Of a stretch of DNA of 64,000 nt, positions 61,778 to 64,000 are shown in pieces; the stretch's first letter is position 1; the number at the start of each line of letters is the position of its first letter. Below the pieces are notes generated by a model that worked only from the letters and a program-made list of their open reading frames with translations, was not told the origin of the DNA and made no database searches. The stretch lies in the NCBI RefSeq assembly GCF_006542425.1, contig NZ_VFID01000004.1, positions 372,001-436,000 of the forward strand. The letters are read 5' to 3'. The position numbers and the translations under genes are program-made. Source of the stretch: Pseudoxanthomonas sp. z9 (GTDB taxonomy: Bacteria; Pseudomonadota; Gammaproteobacteria; Xanthomonadales; Xanthomonadaceae).

Positions 61778-64000
61778 CGCCAGCGGCCTCGTCAAGCACT
61801 TCCTCCGCCGGCAGATCGCGGAGGTTGTAGGTATTGGCCATCGAGTAGCCATAGGCGCCCGCGTCGGCGAACACCAGCACGTCGCCCTCGGTGGTTGCCG
61901 CCGGCAGGCGCCGGCGCTTGCCGAACACGTCGCTGGATTCGCAGATTGGGCCGACCACGTCGAAGTTGTCCTCCCGCGTGTCGCCCAGCCGGCTCAGGTT
62001 GGCCACGTCGTGCCAGGCGTCGTACAGCGCCGGGCGGATCAGCGCGTTCATGCCGGCGTCCGCGCCGACCCGGCGAATGCCCTGCTTCTCCACCACCTGG
62101 GTGACATGGGTCAACAGCGCACCGGACTCGGCCACCAGGTAGCGGCCCGGCTCGATGATCAACTGGTAGGCCGGATACGCGGCCTTGATCTCGGCCAGGC
62201 CGATGGCCCAGGACTCCAGATCGAAGGGCTCGTCCTCGGCCGCATAGGGAATCGGCAGGCCGCCGCCGATGTCGATGCTCTCGATGGTGCCGATCTGGTC
62301 GGCCAGCCCGCCCAGTTCGTCGCTGACCTGCTTCCAGTGCAGCGGCGTCTCCACGCCGCTGCCCAGGTGCGCATGCAGGCCGACGATGCGGATGTCGAGC
62401 GCGCGCGCGGTGGCCAGGAACTCGTCCAGGCGCGCCAGCGGCAGGCCGAACTTGGAGGTCTTGCCGCCGGTCTTGACCTTGTCATGGTGACCGTCGCCGC
62501 GTCCCAGGTCGATGCGTACCCACAGCGTGCGGCCCCGGAACACCTCGGGCCAGTTCCGCAGCGCCTCGACGTTGTCCAGGGTGACGATGACCCCGTGCGA
62601 CAGCGCGAATTCGTACTCGCCGCGCGGCGCGAAGCTGGGGGTGAACAGCACGTTCTGCGGCGCCAGCGAAGGCACTTCCGCGAACACACGCTCCAGCTCG
62701 CCTTGCGACACGCACTCCAGGCCGAAGCCCTCGCCGGCGATCGCGCGCAGCACGGCCGGATGCGAGTTGGCCTTGATCGCGTAGAAGCGGCGATCGATCG
62801 CGGCGATGCCGGCCAGCGCGCGGGCGCGCGCCCGCACGGTCGGCAGGTGGTAGACGTAACGCGGCGTGCCGACGCCGGCCAGCGACAGCAGGCGTTCGCG
62901 TTCCTTCGGCGCCTGCCACCACGGCGTGCCGCGGCGGCGGATCGCGCCATTGATCTCGCGCCAGCTCGGGCCGAACACGCTGGTCTCGTCGGTGGGCATC
63001 GCGCCGCTGTCGATCAGCGCGGCATGCAGCACCGGCAGCATGCCGTCGGCGGTGGCCTCGTCGATGACGAAGGTCAGGTTGAGGTCGTTGGACGACTGCG
63101 AAATCAGGTGCACGCGTTCGCGGCCGAACATCGCCCACACGTCCGACAGCTTGTGCAGCAGCGAGCGCATGCCGCGGCCGACCAGGGTGATCGCGGTGCA
63201 CGGCGCGATGACCTTGACCCGGCAGACCTCGGCCAGATCCGCCGACAGTGCCGCCAGCACGTCGGTGCTGACCAGGTTCTCGCTGGGGTCCAGCGACACG
63301 GTGACGTTGGTCTCCGACGAACCGATCAGGTCCACCGACAGGCCGTGCTTCTTGAAACGGGCGAACACGTCGGCCAGGAAGCCGACCTGCTGCCACATGC
63401 CGATGCCTTCCATTGACACCAGCACGATGCCGTTGCGGCGGCTCACCGCCTTCACGCCGGGCACGGTGGCGGCCTTGTCGTCGATGCTGGTGCCCGGCAG
63501 GTCCGGGCGCTCGGTATCCAGGATCGCCATCGGCACGCCGGCGTTGCGGCACGGCTTGATCGAGCGCGGGTGCAACACCTTGGCGCCGGTGGTGGCGATT
63601 TCCTGCGCTTCGTAATAATCCAGCCGGGTCAGCAGGCGCGCATCCGGCACTTCGCGCGGATTGGCGCTGAACATGCCGGGCACGTCGGTCCAGATTTCCA
63701 CCCGGCGCGCGCCCAGCAGCGCACCGAAGTACGCCGCGGAGGTGTCCGAACCACCGCGTCCCAGGATCGCCGTGCCGCCGTCGCCGTGGCGGGCGATGAA
63801 GCCCTGGGTCAGCAGCATCGCGCAGTCCTGCGCGGCGAACGCGCGGCGCCAGTCCTGATCCGGCGCGGTCGCGCAGGAGACCGACAGGCGCTGCGCCCAC
63901 GCGCTCTGGTTGGGCAGGATGCTGGCCTGCAGCCAGTGGCGTGCATCCATCCAGCCGAAGTCCAGTCCCTGCGACTTCAGGTAGGCCGCGCCCAGTGTGG
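61761..64000 (-). CDS. lysAC: bifunctional aspartate kinase/diaminopimelate decarboxylase, N-terminus cut by window end
   Basis: About 745 residues are visible of a fused enzyme; the reading frame is open through base 64000. The kinase part has GRGGSDTSAAYFGALLGA and the aspartate-site block IWTDVPGMFSANPRE, followed by ACT domains around SMEGIGMWQQVGFLADVF and the SQSSNDLNLTFVI repeat. The second half is a PLP-dependent decarboxylase with FYAIKAN (lysine for PLP), EPGRYLV and the CESSDVFG site. It catalyses the first step of the aspartate pathway and the last step of lysine synthesis. Fusion of the two is a Xanthomonadaceae trait. Confidence 0.95.
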   Translation of the reverse strand, partial: TLGAAYLKSQGLDFGWMDARHWLQASILPNQSAWAQRLSVSCATAPDQDWRRAFAAQDCAMLLTQGFIARHGDGGTAILGRGGSDTSAAYFGALLGARRVEIWTDVPGMFSANPREVPDARLLTRLDYYEAQEIATTGAKVLHPRSIKPCRNAGVPMAILDTERPDLPGTSIDDKAATVPGVKAVSRRNGIVLVSMEGIGMWQQVGFLADVFARFKKHGLSVDLIGSSETNVTVSLDPSENLVSTDVLAALSADLAEVCRVKVIAPCTAITLVGRGMRSLLHKLSDVWAMFGRERVHLISQSSNDLNLTFVIDEATADGMLPVLHAALIDSGAMPTDETSVFGPSWREINGAIRRRGTPWWQAPKERERLLSLAGVGTPRYVYHLPTVRARARALAGIAAIDRRFYAIKANSHPAVLRAIAGEGFGLECVSQGELERVFAEVPSLAPQNVLFTPSFAPRGEYEFALSHGVIVTLDNVEALRNWPEVFRGRTLWVRIDLGRGDGHHDKVKTGGKTSKFGLPLARLDEFLATARALDIRIVGLHAHLGSGVETPLHWKQVSDELGGLADQIGTIESIDIGGGLPIPYAAEDEPFDLESWAIGLAEIKAAYPAYQLIIEPGRYLVAESGALLTHVTQVVEKQGIRRVGADAGMNALIRPALYDAWHDVANLSRLGDTREDNFDVVGPICESSDVFGKRRRLPAATTEGDVLVFADAGAYGYSMANTYNLRDLPAEEVLDEAAGDETAR

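Overview
The window is a dense, GC-rich (roughly two-thirds G+C by eye) chromosomal segment of a gammaproteobacterium, most probably a member of the Xanthomonadaceae/Lysobacteraceae (Pseudoxanthomonas, Luteimonas, Lysobacter or a close relative). Evidence for that placement is a fused aspartate kinase/diaminopimelate decarboxylase gene, the MurL/MurD2 pair, an Oar-like TonB receptor, the rmlBACD gene order, and repeated inverted elements of the type GTAGGAGCGACGT(G/A)AGTCGCGAC that are common in this family. Almost every base is in a gene, and many neighbours overlap by ATGA or TGATG, so operons are easy to see. No phage, insertion sequence or CRISPR array was found.

Layout. 1-1929: uvrB, cut by the window start. 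2082-2825: fimT (DNA-uptake pilin type), tRNA-Asn and a terminator. 2862-9707: the type IV pilus tip operon fimU-pilV-pilW-pilX-pilY1-pilE on the minus strand, with a divergent AlgZ-type histidine kinase (9856-10944). 10926-15696: ppnN and a large Oar-like TonB receptor. 15919-20050: marC, a degenerate short-chain dehydrogenase and grxD, divergent from sodB, followed by purE-purK. 20108-21583: a Trm112-like gene, nadC and a DUF3301 gene. 21697-25711: sspB, sspA and the cytochrome bc1 genes petC, petB, petA. 25887-28498: a lytic transglycosylase and miaB. 28607-32315: a TetR-controlled ABC-2 export operon sitting between miaB and phoH. 32610-36818: phoH, ybeY, an unknown secreted protein, corC and a DUF4105 membrane protein. 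36859-42489: a GH97 glycosidase, corA, and cstA-ybdD. 42626-52106: a peptide-use block (DUF819 permease, S9 peptidase, OPT transporter, POT transporter, second S9 peptidase). 52141-55568: the dTDP-L-rhamnose operon rmlBACD. 55812-58461: ssb, a polyprenyl diphosphate synthase, a small helix-hairpin-helix protein and a secreted dienelactone-hydrolase-like protein. 58541-64000: murD2, murL, a small membrane protein and lysAC, cut by the window end.

How the genes work together. The last operon joins the supply of two peptidoglycan-specific precursors: lysAC makes the aspartate-family/DAP branch enzymes, and MurD2 with MurL introduces glutamate as the L-isomer and then inverts it on the UDP-MurNAc-dipeptide. 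The 40-52 kb stretch couples exported serine peptidases to two different peptide permeases and to CstA, which suggests a peptide-scavenging lifestyle. The pilus genes near the start give a tip complex plus a FimT carrying the GRxR DNA-binding motif, which fits natural transformation.

The most interesting leads are: the DUF4105 protein occupying the place next to corC where lnt usually lies; a PPC-like domain inserted in the vWA region of PilY1; the GRAR motif in FimT; the MurL/MurD2-LysAC operon; and an SDR protein that lacks the catalytic Ser and Lys. All functional statements rest on reading the protein sequences and on family knowledge; no database search was run.
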